Source of the DNA: Hygrophila difformis
Taxonomy: Eukaryota > Streptophyta > Magnoliopsida > Lamiales > Acanthaceae
DNA length: 64,000 nucleotides
Reading direction: 5' to 3'
Assembly (NCBI GenBank): GCA_030278955.1
Contig: JAOANR010000015.1
Location: forward strand, 39,898,487 to 39,962,486
The position numbers were made by a program, and so were the translations under genes. The notes beneath the pieces were generated by a model. The model was not told where the DNA came from, ran no database searches, and saw only the letters and a program-made list of their open reading frames with translations. Shown here piece after piece: positions 1 through 13,395 of this stretch (its first letter is position 1; every line of letters starts with the position of its first letter).

Positions 1-1658
1 TTACAGGTTCCATGGTAGTCCTCTAGAGCCTTTCTTACGGTTTTTTGGGGTTATTGAAATTGTTTGGTGTTTGAGGGTCTATTAAGTTTTATTATACCCA
101 TTTCAAGATTTGGGGTAATGCCAACCAAAGCTCGACATGGTGTGAAACTTTCACCGTCGCAGCTTCACTGGGTAGAAACGCATTCCTTCTTAGTCAATTT
201 TCCTATTATTTAATATTTCTTTTTGCATCTGACCACAATATTTTATTTGTATTTCTGGCATCTGGTGGAATTGTAGTAGAGAGCAGAGTCATCTTCTAGT
301 TATAAGTCATACCGATACCTTAAATCTAAATTTAATATAAATCTTCAATTGAATGACCCTTCTATAATTTAATGCCAATTATTTGGACGTATTAGCATAA
401 TTATACACTTGCATATGAACTACTACAATAGAGTTACTGTCCTGATTCGTTAGAATCTGGACCTCCAGACTATGCTCCATTTGTTGTTTATATGTGCTAC
501 TCTGTTTGTGGGATTTCATTTATTACCATGTTGGCTGGAAGGAGTTTATGGAAATACCCTAATAGAATATTAATTGATTGCTTAATTGATGGGTGATTAA
601 TTCTTCCCTAAATTGAGGTTGTGCATTAGTGGCAGAATTTTATGGTTACCATCCATTCCTTTGAGCAGCCTCCCAAAATTCCAGAACGAAGAACGAAGAA
701 GAAGAGACGGCGACGACATCAGCAAGTAGTTGATCCTCCCACCATCACACAATGGTGGGTCTTAATGCTCCGCCCAGAAGACAACTAACATCGTGTACTC
801 TCAGTGTGTGACGGCGATGTTGCGGCCGACGGAAATGGGAAAGATGTTGTGCATAGCAAAACCTGGTCGCTAGAGCCTGTCGGTGTCTTGGGCTGCACAA
901 GGGATGATGGAAACCCCAGTGATGGTGCTGTGGACTGAGTAAAAGTTGATATTCTTCATTGTCGTGTGTCCGATGATGAAATGTCAACGCCAAGTGATGA
1001 GTTGGGGATGGATTCAAACGTTGGTATAACTGCTCAAGGCTCGACGATGGTGAGTGTAGATAATGGCGTTAATATCTGAATCAATTGGACTAATTTCTTG
1101 TGTTTTTTGAAGTTCTTAATTCCAATGTGTGTCCTGATTTGCTTTGGTACTGCTACATCAACCATGCAACGTGCTGTTATTTTTTACCGTGGTGGTTGTG
1201 TCAAGCTATGTGCCGAATTATCTCTTTCACTATATGACATGCTACAAAAGATCAGGAACTATGCTATCCGGAACATTGCTACATGCTACTCCTATATATG
1301 TGTATTGGTGGGATTGAAACACAAATATCATGGAGAACACTGGGCAAGAATTATGTGAATCGATGTTGCATGATAACAACAAGAAAAGGCGCATAGCATC
1401 AATGGTGCCATTAGACTGCACATGGTATATGTATACGTAGCACTAAACAAATTTTTGGTCAGCATGGCGCTAGCATGAACAACGAGGTAGCTTATGCGCA
1501 ATCGGCATATCGCATTTTAAAATATATGAGTATAGTACATCGTCAGTGCACAACACATATGGACAGAGAAAGTAACAGCAAGAATAGCATAGCATATGGG
1601 GCCGTGTGCACAGCACAGGTAGGCGACGATGATAGCATGTAATATTGATATTTAGATA
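1..1658. other. Intergenic DNA, no recognised gene
   Basis: No convincing gene is visible. A short stretch around 660-1060 has raised GC content and reads partly like degraded coding sequence on the + strand (a basic KKRRRR-type patch near 700, an acidic patch near 970-1000), but stops interrupt it and I recognise no family. The remainder is AT-rich. Confidence 0.4.
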
Positions 1659-1666
1659 ACATCATA

Positions 1667-1840
1667 CAGTGGCGGACCCAGGATTTTTCGGGAGGTAGGG
1701 CCGGAGTCTATTTTTTTTAATCTTAAGTAAAAAAATAAAAAATAAAAAAAAAATTGATAAAAAAAGTAATAGAAATTTTTTTTTTTTTAATTTGAGGTGG
1801 GGCCGAGGCCCCACCTGGCCTACACCTAGATCCGCCCCTG
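1667..1840. mobile_element. hAT-type MITE (CAGNGGCGGA family), 174 bp
   Basis: The terminal inverted repeats are CAGTGGCGGACCCAGG on the left and, read inward from the right, CAGGGGCGGATCTAGG. The element is flanked by a perfect 8-bp target-site duplication, acatcata, at 1659-1666 and 1841-1848. An 8-bp duplication plus a CAG-start TIR is the hAT signature. The inside is A/T homopolymer with no coding capacity, so any movement depended on a transposase from elsewhere. A relative with the same TIR lies at 59802-60501. Confidence 0.9.
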
Positions 1841-1848
1841 ACATCATA

Positions 1849-2105
1849 TTTGCACGTGGCTAATAGCATTGTCGCTACATCGGGACATCACATCAGCTTG
1901 AGAAAATTAAGAACTTATTAACTGGTGGACATTTTTTTTAGGCATACCTTTTATTGACTTGATGAATTAAAAAAATTATGTGGGATGTGATTCATGGTCA
2001 TTCCACCAACTGATTAATGTAATAACGTGCACTGTGGATCTATGGAAGTGGGGTGTGTTATTGCATGAGAAGAAACGGTTCTATGCTAGAGATGATTGCT
2101 ATAAA

Positions 2106-2144
<39 letters not shown>

Positions 2145-2587
2145 TATAGTATATGGGTTGAAAGTATAATGGATTTCTAGTGGTCAATCGAATTATTAGA
2201 TTGATTCAATTAGCATGATTAGAAAAATATCGTGAATCTTGTACCCAACATACATTAAAACATGATGGAATCTTCTCCACCGAATCGGGACCAAAACAGG
2301 AAACAACCGACTGAAATGCAAAAATTAAATGCACTATAAAAGGTAGGAATTTTATAATTAATTGCATACATCTCATCCACAAAATAAATATCATAAAACA
2401 CTTGGAAAAATAACATGTGCGTATACAAACGCGTTCCGAACTACTATTTCCTACTGTCACATGAAATTTCCTCTTATGGAATTAACTATTTGCTATGTAA
2501 CAATCACAATTAATTTTTTCTTGGGGGTTCTATAATCATCTTCTATTGCCTCGTCAACTTGTTGCAAATCTGGCTTATTTCCATTTC
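1849..2587. other. Intergenic DNA with (TA)n microsatellite
   Basis: AT-rich sequence without recognisable genes. A (TA)n tract of about 30 bp occupies 2110-2141. Confidence 0.5.
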
Positions 2588-2934
2588 CATGACTAAAGTT
2601 TGTCTTATTCATATTTGACTTCAAAAACCAATATTCTCTCCCGCGTGTCGCCAGGACTACATCTTTCATTTTGGTAGCAGTCATCTATCCTGTATAGATA
2701 GCACAACAGTCTAGGTAAGTACACTGATCATTTCTTTGTTTTTTTTTATTTTTACAGTATTTTTTTCGTCAGCAGTCATGAGACTCATGACTACAGTTTG
2801 TCTTGTTCATATTTGAATTCAAAAACCAATACTCTCTCCTGCAGCATTGTTTGTGGTCATTCAGTCCTTTATACTTTATAGATAGCACAACAGTCTAGTA
2901 TACAGTATACTGATCATTTTTTGTTTTTTTTTTT
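2588..2934. repeat. Imperfect direct duplication, about 160 bp x 2
   Basis: The segment at about 2588-2750 recurs at about 2786-2934. Both copies begin catgact, share attcaaaaaccaata-like and gatagcacaacagtctag blocks, and end in gatcatt followed by a T-run. The copies have diverged by substitutions and small indels, so the duplication is not recent. No function is evident. Confidence 0.7.
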
Positions 2935-3518
2935 CTCACATTGTGACCATATATCTATATTTATACTTTAATAGCAGTTTTGACTTTTTTTCCTTTTGAT
3001 TTCTTTGGATGAATAGGCATATTTCACAAATTTTGATTCATTAAATACATATCAGTCAATGGTATTTGTGACCGGTCTCTCAAAAATATTTTTGTTGCTT
3101 AGCCAAAAAAAAATATTTTTGTTTTTTTCCTCCATGTGCTATATTTCACTCATTTAACCATGCTAATTACCTATGAAACTTAATAATGCAAATTTCTTTT
3201 CCAATTAACTTGTTAGCTACCTTACAGCAAAAAGTGTCATTGCTTAATCACCAATATAAGTAATTTTTATTCTATTGCATTTTAATTATGATCTAAACTT
3301 GCTTACATATCTTGTTGAATAAATATAATAAATGAATCCCGCCTTCTAATTTTATTATTTGAAGCAATTCCTAGCTAAATGTCTTATGAATATTTTGGAT
3401 ATGTATTATAGGTAACAGGTTTGTATCCTGACGTCCGCATTTCCTGAGGTGTTTTTTCCGTGTATGAGTTGTGCTATTGACTTTGATTCCCACATGGAGT
3501 ATATTCTCTAATTTGAAT
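2935..3518. other. AT-rich intergenic DNA
   Basis: No gene or repeat boundary recognised. Confidence 0.4.
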
Positions 3519-3530
3519 TTCCTTTTTATA

Positions 3531-3703
3531 ATTATTTTTTTGTAAACAGTGACACTCATGTGTCGGCAAAAATGTGTGGGAGTCCAAACCACACAAATTA
3601 CAAAGGGAGATAAAGGGGAGGGATAGGGGGCCGGGTGGGGATCGAACTCCCAACTTATGGTTGGGAGAAAGGGGACTTGACTGCTAGGGTAAGTCCCCAA
3701 CCC
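3531..3703 (-). mobile_element. tRNA-derived SINE, copy 1
   Basis: Read on the minus strand, the element starts gggttggggacttaccctag and has a box-B-like agttcgatcccc about 60 bp in. It ends in ...gtgtcactgtttac followed by an A-rich tail. The 12-bp target-site duplication ttcctttttata is perfect at 3519-3530 and 3704-3715. Internal A and B boxes, a short length, an A-rich tail and a variable-length duplication define a Pol III SINE mobilised by a LINE. Related copies are at about 16040-16560, 51431-51983 and 62160-62341. Confidence 0.88.
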
Positions 3704-3715
3704 TTCCTTTTTATA

Positions 3716-6482
3716 GTTTTAAATCGTGGACTTTATTGTGGTTGAAAATAACTCTGACACGTGTGTTGGGATAGGAATATTGTCCGATTTTATTCAGATT
3801 TTGTGTATTTTTTATTTTATGTTGCAGATTCTGTGGGGTACTTTTGACAAAATATTTAATAGTCAGCGTTGCCACCCTTTTCAACTTGTGTTCTGTCTTA
3901 ATTTGATTGATGCTATAATCAATTCTTTGGGAAAATAGTAACTAGTGTTCAGATTCTATGGTCAGATTGTGTGAAAAATTGATGCTACCAAACCGTTCTG
4001 TTGTGTTCTGTCAATGTTACCCTGATGCTATTGTCAATTGTTTGTGAAAAAATTTCGTACTTAAAACTATGTTAAGTAGTGTTCTGCCAAACCGTTCTTT
4101 GTTGTGTTATTTGTTGTGATGCCAAACAAGTTAAGTAGTGTTCTGACCATGTTCAACTGATGATATTGTTAAGACGCAAGAAACCAATTCATTCATTCAA
4201 AACAAAATCACAATTGTATGCACTCAAGCATCAATATTGTACAGATTCAACCATCTATAAATGTGGATTCACTCAACACATTATGATTCACGATGTACCT
4301 GACAACACTTGCGTTACGCGACTGTGTGCAGCGTCGCATATAGCACCATCATCGTCATTGTTCGATGAGATCGTTTCGGTCCACGCTTGAACACCCGCAT
4401 CTTCATCGTCATCACTTGCTCCTATTGAATAACAAGGTTGTCTCGAATCATCCGATCTCTGCAAAACATCATCGGCCACCGCTCGAAAAAAATCCCCCAT
4501 CAGCTGTAATATCATCATCCTGTTGTGGGTGATCTGTTGATATTGCACCGTCGAGCTTGTCAACTAAATCGTCCGGCAAGGAGTTTAGATCGATCATCCC
4601 CATTCTCGAATTCCAGTCCAATCGGCCGCTGATATTCCTGATTTGCAAAACCCACAGCACACATCCATTTTCTATCCATTATTAAAATGACAGTTTGGAA
4701 TCAATCAAACGTTTCTCCCATTGATTTCGGCAATCACGGATCCACTTTCCATCTACATTTAATGTCTCTAAATGGAATGAAATCACTGCTTGTTGACGCG
4801 TAGCACTTATTTGCTTTTGGTGGAACATGTCTGCATATGCAGACTAATTATAGTCAGCATACTAACTTAATCGGTATTATAGGGATGGGTTAAGATTGAT
4901 TTTTACAACATTAATTTTATTATAACATTTTCTAAATTTGGTGAATTCTAAAATTTTTATTAATATTCCTTACAAATTTCATTCCTTGAAATTGGTAAGA
5001 CCTAAAGCTTTAGAAATACCGTTTAACACTTCATATTATAGGTTTTCTATTAAATGTTTGATTAAATAATCAGTTAACATGTATAAAATTTAGGAATTTT
5101 AGGAACCTGTAAATAGTCCTTCCCTAATTAAATAATCAGTTAACATGTATAAAAATTAACATTAAAAAAGAAATACAGTTCCACACAATTTTGAAATCAG
5201 TACATGCCATTCTCGGATTCCAACAAAATCAGGCATTAGTGTTTTTTTTGGTAAGAACATGCATTAGTGTTTGAACCAACAAACAGCTTTAAGTTAATTA
5301 AACAAAAATCATAAAATAATTCATCATAGCTAAGAATTGATCTTTTGGTTTCATAGCTAAGAATTCATCATCCAGCTTCCCAGCTTCCCCCTGTACTGAG
5401 GCAATATCAAATTCTAAATGAAGATGTGCTTGCTTTTCCTCATTCATATTGAATTCCAAACTTTCCACAGATTATTTCTGACATTGTTCCCAAATTCTTT
5501 ATTGGAGCTCTCCCCTCTTCAATCTCTAAAAGAATCTCCTGCACAATATTAAATATTTTTACAACTACATATATTAAAAATCATAAATAGATGAAACTGG
5601 TTTTTATTCTTTTTCATAGCAAATAGAATGGTATATCTTTTGTGGATCTTGTAAACATATTTAAATTTGTTCATACCTGTGCATTCAGTATTGTATTTCA
5701 CAAGTTGGCTTTTTCCTATTACTTCTGTGCAGCGGCGCCACCATTGTGGTTGTGAAAGATCCTTGAAGTTATTCCATGGGGACCATTGTGGTTGTGAAAT
5801 TAGTCAAAAAAAAAAATCCATTAAATTTTGTATGTAATGTATAATAGAAATGTAATATCCGTTAGTGTTACCATAAGTTTTGACATGCATGAGATATAAG
5901 GATATGATAGGTTGGAGTTCTTGCAAGCATAAGGGGATAAAAGGTGAGAAATATACTTTGGAAAGGAGAATATTGGATCTTTTATTTATATGATGTAGGT
6001 TCCATGATTTTGAATTTGAATGTTTAAAAAATATTGGGGAATGTGCTTTAATCTTTGACTGATTGAGACATTTTTGATTGATTGATACTGACTACCATCT
6101 AAATATTCTACAAATTTGTTTGTTTGGGCTTAAAATTTATGTTTTTATTGTGCTCTCAACTATGCACAGGGACTCATCATTGCTTATCACTGTTCATAAG
6201 CAATACACTGTTCATAAGGAGGTATTTCTCTCACAGTTCACTGTTCATAAGGGCATATTTTATTATAGTAGATTTGTAATAATAATTTGTATAAAATGGG
6301 CTCTCAAACACTTCTTCCGTATAGACTGTTGGGAAGAAAAAAAAAAAAAAGTAGTAGTATATACGAAACGAAATAATGTGCCGATACGTTTATATCAAAG
6401 ATGAGTAATAATATTACCAAGAAAAATGCGAGTTACCTTTAAAGCTCATCAAAGCTTTAAAAAAACACAATGCATTACTTGT
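3716..6482. other. Intergenic DNA, possible degraded gene fragment
   Basis: No intact gene is seen. At 4290-4660 on the minus strand there is an acidic, partly open stretch (a DLNSLPDD-like patch, then runs of D) that could be a decayed transposase or FAR1-like N-terminus, but I cannot place it firmly. A 27-bp segment near 5062 (ttaaataatcagttaacatg...) recurs near 5128. Short tandem cactgttcataag-type units occur at 6188-6252. Confidence 0.35.
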
Positions 6483-6492
6483 GGGAAAATAC

Positions 6493-7481
6493 GGAAAAAA
6501 TGCCAAATAGGTCATTTTCTTTTTCAAAAATTCAAATCAGTCATTTTTCTATTTTATTACCAAAACAGTCCGCTACAAATGCTAATTATATTCAAATCAG
6601 TCCTTTGTTCACTAATTATGCACTAATTACCGACATGGCATGAGTTTAAATTTAAACCTGACACGTGGACATAATATTAGTTATTTTCTTTTATCTTTTG
6701 CCAATTCAGTCCTAAATTTTTATTTTGTTCCATTTAATCCTCTACTCAAATCAATCATTTTTATATTAATTGGCCTCCATCCTTTCAAATTATTTTATTT
6801 CAAGCCCAGAACCTTATTTTTTTATTATTACTAATCCATTTATTAAATAAATGTCCAACATACTTCCGTAAATAAAATTAAACACCAAACCTCATGCATT
6901 GGGTTTTATTGTCCATGCTTTCTACATCCATAACCTTCCAAAAAGTAAAATTAATTCATTTACACAATATTAAAATTAAATAATTTACTACGTTTTAAGG
7001 TATGAAACAAAGTATGATTGTGTTAATTGTTGCTGAAGAAAACCAAAACCAATGAACCAATTAAACCCAATGCATGAGGTGTGGTGTTTAATTTTATTTA
7101 CGGAAGTATGTTGGACATTTATTTGATAAATAGATTAGTAATAATAAAAAATTTAAGGTTTTGGGCCTGAAATAAAATAATTTGAAAGGATGGAGGCCAA
7201 TTAATATAAAAATGACTGATTTTGGTAGAGGACTAAATGAAACAAAATAAAAATTTAGGACTGAATTGGCAAAAGATAAAAGAAAATGGACTAATATTAT
7301 GTCCACGTGTCAGGTTTAAATTTAAACCCTTGACACGTCGGTAATTAGAGCATAATTAGTGAATAAAGGACTGATTTGGACATAATTAGCATTTGTAGCG
7401 GACTATTTTGGTAATAAAATAGAAAAAAAGATTGATTTGAATTTTTGGAAAAGAAAAATGACTATTTTGATATTTTTTTCT
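6493..7481. mobile_element. Foldback Mutator-like element with about 420-bp inverted arms
   Basis: Two long inverted arms, about 6493-6911 and 7057-7481, surround a spacer of roughly 145 bp. The arms match along their full length with scattered differences. A direct repeat gggaaaatac at 6483-6492 and 7482-7491 fits the 9-10-bp target-site duplication of Mutator elements. No transposase is present. The right end sits about 180 bp upstream of the TON1 start codon, so the element lies in or next to that gene's promoter. Transcription through it would give a long hairpin RNA, which is inference. Confidence 0.85.
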
Positions 7482-7671
7482 GGGAAAATACACATGGGTT
7501 GGTAAAAAAAAAAATGAATACCTTACCACTGTTGTGTCGGTAAATTTCAATTTGTTACGTCGATCCCTCTCCCATTCGCCATTAGTCCTTCCGACTTGCA
7601 ACTACGCACGCAGCTCCAATCGAGCCAAATCCAGTCAGGCGCTTTTCAATTGCGCTTCCCAAGGTCTTGAA

Positions 7672-10600
7672 ATGGACGATTACACCAGAGAAATGATGGA
7701 TTTGAAAACACTCGTCACTCGGACGCTAGAGAAGAAAGGCGTCCTCGCCAAGATCCGTGTTAGCATTACTGCTCCATTTATGCTTTTCATTTTGTTCATA
7801 TGTATGAGTTCGAGGGTTCTGTATGTTGGACGGGGTGGATAATTAGCGATCGGGTAATTTGGAGTTATTTACTTTTGTATTTGGTATCTTAATTATTGTA
7901 GTAGTGGCAGTTAATGGGTGTAAACTTTGTGCATTTTTTTATATGAAAGAATTGACTTTCTGAGAAAGGGATTCGATGGGATTTTGCAATGCCATAGACT
8001 GTCTTTCGTTCATTGATTTTTATGTTAAGAAATTTTCATGGCATTGTTGCACTAGGTGCAGAGTTTGATTATGCCACTTGATATTTCTAGCTTAGTTAGT
8101 GTATCTAATCTAACCACATGCAAATTTTGGAATTGAGAAGGTCATTGCAAATTGCAATAATGGAAAGGTTTTGGTGTGTACATAGTAATTTTACGAAGAT
8201 TGGTTAATGCAGCTAGAACCGTGTATTTGGCCCAGCATTCACAAAAAATTGATGACTAGATGGATAATTCTCGCATGTTCTATAGGAAAGGATGCCCCTT
8301 GTTCATTGTCATACACTGTGGTGGTGAAGTTTACTTTCCTTGGTTATTAGGCTGAACTGAGAGCTAGTGTGTTCGAAGCAATAGAAGAGGAGGATAGAGT
8401 GATAGAGAAAGATGAGGGACTACCTCCAGCACTTTTGGGTAGCTGCAACGATCGTGCCAAGCAGCTTCATAACTCTCCTTCAGGTACTTGTAGTCTTGAT
8501 TATCTTGTCCTTGTCTTTTTTGCCATGCTTATGTCCCTGTTTATACATTTATCAAGTTGCCTCGTGAATCGTGATCATATTTTTTCAATCTCCTCTCATG
8601 ATCATTTTACATTGTGTCTCCGAAATCTAGAAGAGTGTTCCTGTTTACTGATGCTAAATTAATACGCATATCAAATTAGAAAAGATTTAAAAGCAGTGTC
8701 ACAGAAATGTCTGACTATATTGCTAAGACTGAATCTTTCCTTTGTATTGAACATTATGAAAAATATTTTCTAATTTCATCGCACTTAGGATTAATACTAA
8801 AACAACTGCATTTCTATCCTTCTAATAACTTTTAACGCTTTGTGCAATTGCTTAAGCTAATTTCCTTTTACTCATTCCTTTTATTTCAGGAAAGCTTCTA
8901 ACTGCATTGATATGTGAATATATGGATTGGGCTCAATTAAACCACGCACTGAAAGTTTACTTGCCCGAGTCTAATGTGGTACTTACGTATATCTTTGTAA
9001 AGAAATATACACATATATATAAATATATTTGTGATTAATGTTTACTCATGATGTTGGTTGACTTTGTTTTCAGTTTCAGCCTACAGATTCTTGGAAGTCA
9101 GAGTTGAAAGAATTCAGTAGAAAAAATGGATACGACCTTAATCAGAATGGAGACAGCGGGCCTTTACTTTTGGATGTTCTTGAGGGGTTCTTGAAGTACG
9201 AGGTGTGCTGAAATCTGGTTGTTTGTGATACTTTTTGGTTTTTGCAATGGATCCAGTCATTTTCTTGCATACAAATCTGCAACCACCATGCAACCATTTA
9301 TCTGTTTCTGGTTGGAAATGTTGCATATGGTTAATCCACTATTGTTGTGTTTAACTTGAGCTTCAAATTTATAAGGGGATTGTATGTGTAAAGGAGCCAT
9401 AGAATTAAAATTTATGTGGCTTTGTGTTGGTATTTTTTCATGTTTAGTGTACAAAGACCTGGTGCAACACTTAACATGGTATCATGCAACCTCTGCTTGA
9501 TGTTAATTTTTTATGTCATGTTTTAGGAAGCATTAGCGTTCGGTAAAACTTCTTTTTGCGTATTCTTGTAGAATCTTTCTCAAGGAAGGGGTAGCAATAG
9601 GAGACTGACCACAGGGGATGCGGAATCTCTATCTAACGTGGAAGCTAGAAGCACAAGGAGGCCTCCATCATCATCTTCATCAGTTGTTGGAGGTTTAGCT
9701 CCGCTAGGAAGGTCTGTTGTCAGTAATTGTTCTCTTGTAGTCTTTCTCTTCTTTTGACACATTATTTTTGTGGCAAATGATCTTCTTTATGTTGGTTTGA
9801 AATTTGAGCCTCTGTGCAGGCCTCTACCCCATTCGCAATCATCTGGTAAGTAGTAAAGTTTATATCAAGTTAGTTTTGCGATGTTGATTGAAAGTGTAAC
9901 TGTATATTCTGATTGTCCAATATTTGCAGATCGTCGAGCTGGGTCATCAACATCTGGATATAGGAAAGACGAGTACAATTGGAAATATGATAATGATGAA
10001 CTTCCAGAAGATGTAGTCCATGCTTCAGCTGCCTTGGAAAATCTGCAGCTGGATAGAAAAGCTCGCAACTTGACTACTTCTTGGAGGTTCATTTCTGAAA
10101 CTCTCCTTACATCTGCTCTACCTCCATGCAATAGTTATACGTAATGACATTAAATTTTATTAGTTGTTTAAAACTCTTAAGGATTAGAGATTTATGGAAG
10201 AAAATAGATCTTATATAACTTATTATTGAATTATTTTTATCCATCATCTCTGGATAGAAAATATGCTCAAATGTTAGAGTTCATCTTTATAAGTGATCCG
10301 GTGAAGTTACATTCAACATTATCAAATGCATCGTTGCTCATAGAAATTGGTGAAATGTGGAAAATGAATAGTATTAGAGATCCAAAATTTTGAATTAAGT
10401 GACATTTTGGAGGTTCCAGGTTGATTGCCCGCCCTTCTGCATATAAATTGTTACAGACCACAGTGATTACTACTTCACGGTGAAACCATCCCAGATGTAC
10501 CAACTTGCTTCAATGTTTCACATGATGGTTATTGTTAGATGGCATCAATCCACTTGTAGAGATGGTGGGTGAACCATGATTTGCTCTCATGTTTTTAAGA

Positions 10601-10998
10601 GAACTGTGAAAATGGGATGCTGAATTCAAATAACCTTCTGAGTTTTCATAGAAAATGTTGTGGTAATGCCAAGAAAGCCATAGAACTACATATGAACTTC
10701 TCTGCGCAGTCCTAGATTAACTCTGTAGTTAATGACACGGAATCAGGTGGTGACATGTGCTTCACCACATTGAAATCTGGTGGATAATATCAACAATTGG
10801 TTCTAAATTTGGTTTATGGTACTTCTTTTGAGCCTATTCCGCTTTGTTCTTTTGGTTTTGTGTTGGACACTATCGATCCATTATTTGTCACTTCAACCAA
10901 TTCATAATTAATAAATTGTTACCTTTAAAAAACACTTTCTTTGTAGACATGCCGGGGATGGAGTCTCGGATGAAGCCAACCATGACCACCACATGTAG
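7672..10998 (+). CDS. TON1: TONNEAU1 (TON1) microtubule-organising protein
   Basis: The deduced protein is 270 aa. Eight exons join in frame: 7672-7758, 8351-8483, 8890-8978, 9074-9202, 9572-9711, 9820-9845, 9930-10086 and 10947-10998, all with GT..AG introns. The start MDDYTREMMDLKTLVTRTLE matches Arabidopsis TON1 as I remember it. A LisH-type segment lies at about residues 75-103 (LLTALICEYMDWAQLNHAL), and ASAALENLQLDRKARNL is conserved near the C-terminus. TON1 is a plant relative of the human centrosomal protein FOP. It acts at the cell cortex with TRM proteins and the FASS PP2A subunit in the TTP complex, which organises cortical microtubules and the preprophase band. The protein is about 10 aa longer than the Arabidopsis one, with a His/Asp-rich end. 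The 3' UTR probably reaches about 11280. A foldback element abuts the promoter. Confidence 0.95.
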
Positions 10999-11348
10999 CT
11001 GTATGATGTTTGTTGTTAATTTGGTTCGCTCAATCATCATATTCATCCAACATCATTTGATATTGTATGTGGCAATTGATCATATATGTGAGATGCCGTG
11101 TTTATTTTATGGGTCCAGTGTGCAGTGCAGTGTTTTTTTACTTTGAGGATGGCTTTCCTGTAACGCGCACAATCACTTTGTTCTTGGAGTGTAGTAGCTC
11201 GGTTCCGGCTAATTGTTTGTGTAGGTTTTTTCATCGATTAGTTTGTCTCTTGATTGGTCTTGATAATTCATTGTCTTGATATTGATTTAAAGTTTTTAGG
11301 AAGATTGGTTGTGTTTATTTTCATGTGCATGATTTATTATTTTTTTTA

Positions 11349-11391
<43 letters not shown>

Positions 11392-11508
11392 AAATTACGC
11401 AAATATCAAACTTTTGGAAACTTGTGACCTTTGAAATGAAATTTCATGTCAATTGTTCTAGTATGTATAAGTTGTTGTTCAGCATGTTATATGCAATTCA
11501 ATTCATAT
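10999..11508 (+). other. TON1 3' UTR and (ATT)n microsatellite
   Basis: The first 250-300 bases are the likely TON1 3' untranslated region. An (ATT)n microsatellite runs from about 11351 to 11391. No other gene is seen. Confidence 0.5.
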
Positions 11509-12183
11509 TTTTAATAAGGGGTTTTTATTAAAAAAAGGCAACAACCACAAAATACTTCCAATACGAGACCAGCATACCAAATACATTCCGTATTAACACC
11601 AATATACTATATACATTCAAAATCAGGACCTCACCATTTAAAATAAATGAATAATGTAAATCAGGTGTGAATATACAAGATTACCCTTACCTTTTTTGTA
11701 CTTTTCTGAACATGATGTGAAAGGTGGATGGGTGAGACAAATTTGACACTCAAACTCCTCATTGCTTCTTATTCCTTGGGCCCATCGAACACCATTATTC
11801 CTCTATTTGCAGCCAGCAGCTCCTGGAGACACCATTATTCCCATTTTTGCAGCGAGCAGCTCCAGAAAGACACCGGAAGGGTGGGAACGAAGGCGGCGAC
11901 CTCCATTATCGGAGTTCTCTGGCGGAAGAGCGCATCAAGCGGTATTAGCTCTCGTTTTCCAATCTTTCGGGGTGGGAAGCTTGTTGAAGAAGCTCCCAAG
12001 ACCGGCCGAAAGCGCGCATAGCGGGGGAGTGGATTCGCGTGCTTGGTGGGTGGAAGGAGAATTCTTTAAGAGGGTTTAGGGCTGTTATTTAGGGTTTGGT
12101 GGCTGGAAAAAGGTTAGGGTTTGGGGAGGCTGTTATTTAGGTTTTTCTACAGGGTTTTCAGAAGTGGTTAGGGGTGAGGAAGA

Positions 12184-12584
12184 TGGCAAGCAGGGAGCAA
12201 GGGGGTGGGCGAGATGTCATGTTATTTTGCCATTACAACGGACAAGCCCATCTCGTGCGGATAAGGGATGACGATGCCCTTGCGGATGTGAACGGAAAGG
12301 TGACGGAGATACGGGTTAATGTATGTTCAACAACACACACGCTCCACTACGATGAACCTGACGGGGGTTACACAATGGAGATAATGAATGATGACGATGT
12401 GAGACGGATGTCGACCTTGAATCTATCCTTTATAAGGATGGTTTCAATATATGATACCATTTTCAATGCAATGAAATTATCAGTTTCGAATGACGTAATT
12501 CACGAACAAATGATGTGCACATCATATTTAAACTTTACAAGCATTTACAGGACAGAAACAAAAGAAATACAAGTCAACTGGTAA
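12184..12584 (+). pseudogene. MULE protein N-terminal fragment, PB1-like
   Basis: The first in-frame ATG is at 12184. The reading frame contains FCHYNGQAHLVRI, HYDEPDGGYTMEI and NDDDVRRM, the pattern of the PB1-like domain at the start of many plant MULE transposases. The similarity ends by about residue 80; after that the frame looks like intron or non-coding sequence, and the zinc-knuckle and DDE regions are missing downstream. It lies 0.6 kb inside the left TIR, where a MULE gene normally starts. The upstream leader (about 11730-12180) holds tagggttt-type motifs. I call it a truncated transposase gene. Confidence 0.55.
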
Positions 12585-13242
12585 CAAAAACACTAATATA
12601 ATGGACACATAATACCTCCAGAAGTGGGAAAATACGGTTATTGTTCAACACATTAAAAAGTCAAAAATAATAAAGTTATTGTTCAACGCGTAAGGTTATA
12701 AGTGATGGTCACATAAAAAAAAATGCATCACTCATGGCAAACAAAGTAATATGTTTATTGCATTGATGGTTTGAATGGATGGTACTTAGGTATGTGAATG
12801 GAAGAGTCACATTATAGATTCTTACTCACTAACAGATGATATCTTTCTTTATTTGATTCCACTAAATCGCTATTATCATTGGAGGCGAATTAGACTTCAA
12901 CGTTGGGTCACGTCAAGATGTAATTGGGAACTGTTTCGGTTCCAAATTGCTATTTTACAAGATAAACTCTGTGGATCAGTCAGAATACCAATTTTGTTAA
13001 AGTATAATACAATTCTTGTAGCAATCTCAGTACCATTCTCATTCCCTATCTATATCATTGACTTTCCCGATTCATACTGTTATAATGTTTTATTGTTGTT
13101 AAGGGTGTTTTAGTAGGTTATTGTTGCAAATTTACTGTATTGGCTTCCTATTTAAGGTTTTCAACCATTGTACAACACTCCCAACCATTAGCCATATCGA
13201 TTTATGCAATATACTATACTTGTATGAACCATTGTTGGAACA

Positions 13243-13395
13243 TCACTTAGTTCAACATAGTGAATTGTGTTTCAAGATTATCACTTAGTTCAACATAGTG
13301 AATTGTGTTTCAATGTAGTAGGAACATCACTTAGTTCAACATAGGAACATCACTAAGCTCAACACCAAATATTGTGTTACAAGATTATCCAATCA
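13243..13395 (+). repeat. Direct repeats within the MULE
   Basis: Units containing atcacttagttcaacatag and gaattgtgtttcaa recur three to four times with truncation. Confidence 0.65.

Noticed and set aside
4288..4660. Acidic minus-strand frames resembling a FAR1 or transposase N-terminus
   Set aside because: Two overlapping frames, no conserved core. Too weak to call a pseudogene.
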